Assembly (NCBI RefSeq): GCF_001653565.1
Contig: NZ_LYPB01000049.1
Location: 434,001 to 498,000, forward strand
Length of the DNA: 64,000 nucleotides
Origin: Paenibacillus oryzisoli
Lineage (GTDB): Bacteria > Bacillota > Bacilli > Paenibacillales > NBRC-103111
Reading direction: 5' to 3'
The notes beneath the pieces were generated by a model that was given only the letters and a program-made list of their open reading frames with translations, had not been told where the DNA came from and searched no databases. How positions within the stretch are numbered: the stretch's first letter is position 1; the number at the start of each line of letters is the position of its first letter. Positions 63,732 through 64,000 of this stretch are shown piece after piece. The translations under genes and the position numbers were made by a program.

Positions 63732-64000
63732 ATGTCATCATCTCTGCGTTTTAAACTTGTCGCCTGGCTTGTTCTAATCACATCTGTCTCCCTTGCCGTC
63801 GTTGGAATTACCAATTATACGCTATCGCGAAACAAGCTTATGCAGCAGATGAACGAGCAATCCTTGACCTCCGTATCGAATTCCGCACGGAATATGTATG
63901 ACTTCTTGTCCATCCGTTTGGCAGAGATTGAGCTCATTAGTCGCGTAAGCATTATGAAACAAGGCACACAAACTGACCGTTTGAATTTCCTAGCTCATGA
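63732..64000 (+). CDS. Methyl-accepting chemotaxis or sensor protein, N-terminal part
   Basis: ATG 63732 after GGAGG, open to the end of the window (89 codons). A basic start and membrane segment (LVAWLVLITSVSLAVVGITNYTL) precede a dCache-like beginning (NSARNMYDFLSIRLAEIELISRV). Divergent from the other receptor. The product is cut off, so a histidine kinase cannot be excluded. Confidence 0.75.
   Translation, partial: MSSSLRFKLVAWLVLITSVSLAVVGITNYTLSRNKLMQQMNEQSLTSVSNSARNMYDFLSIRLAEIELISRVSIMKQGTQTDRLNFLAH

Overview
The window looks like chromosome of a spore-forming Bacillota, most likely Paenibacillus or a close relative. It has yhbH-spoVR, a CotF-like coat protein, a YjfB-like protein, copper-amine-oxidase-type stalk domains, paired chemoreceptors, and strong GGAGG ribosome binding sites with many GTG/TTG starts. 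This assignment is inference from gene content.

The main observation is that spoVR, the gene after yhbH, is split. Its 5' part is at 561-1369 and its 3' part at 47808-48443, and both copies of the break carry the 11-bp direct repeat GAAGGCTGGGC. Joining the outer ends of the intervening DNA rebuilds a 48-bp attP-like site with 21-bp inverted arms (19 of 21 paired) around a 6-bp centre, the usual form of a large-serine-integrase attP. Recombination at the repeat would remove a 46,449-bp circle and restore an in-frame 477-codon spoVR. A large serine integrase (45931-47421) lies next to the right end. The element (1366-47814) also carries its own full-length, diverged spoVR (1567-2997) that still holds the 11-bp core, and a decayed third spoVR 3' fragment (17347-17764).

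Element layout, left to right: (1) 1.4-3.0 kb, spoVR2; (2) 3.2-17.3 kb, a minus-strand defence island with a PIN-like membrane protein, type I restriction-modification (hsdRMS), a multi-zinc-ribbon protein with a Vsr-like nuclease core, a DUF1643-Sir2 pair, and a DUF262/DUF1524 nuclease with a small partner; (3) 17.3-26.3 kb, a spoVR remnant, two translationally coupled large serine recombinases, a TIR protein, a 58-bp perfect palindrome inside an iteron-like repeat cluster, a ParB-like gene divergent from a coiled-coil/AT-hook gene, and a GIY-YIG protein; (4) 26.3-35.4 kb, an inorganic and organic arsenic resistance region (two arsI, arsN1-like, broken arsO-like, MarR, sigZ, two unlisted Cys-rich micro-ORFs, a phosphatase, two arsC, arsB, arsR); (5) 35.5-43 kb, a type II CBASS operon (CD-NTase, Cap2, Cap3, Cap4), an XRE/ImmA pair and an Mrr-like nuclease; (6) 43-45.7 kb, a MerR-controlled metal module and YnfA; (7) the integrase and a 69-aa protein at the right end.

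The right flank (48.4-64 kb) is ordinary chromosome: small sporulation/coat genes, a Uma2-type protein, YqcI/YcgG, LysE, DUF1989, an ABC-2 exporter, a phosphodiester glycosidase family protein, a repeat-rich 0.8-kb intergenic region with a heptanucleotide array, an aldo/keto reductase, a pncA-pncB NAD salvage pair, an SPW protein, a RsiV-like/stalk-domain protein, one complete chemoreceptor and the start of another.
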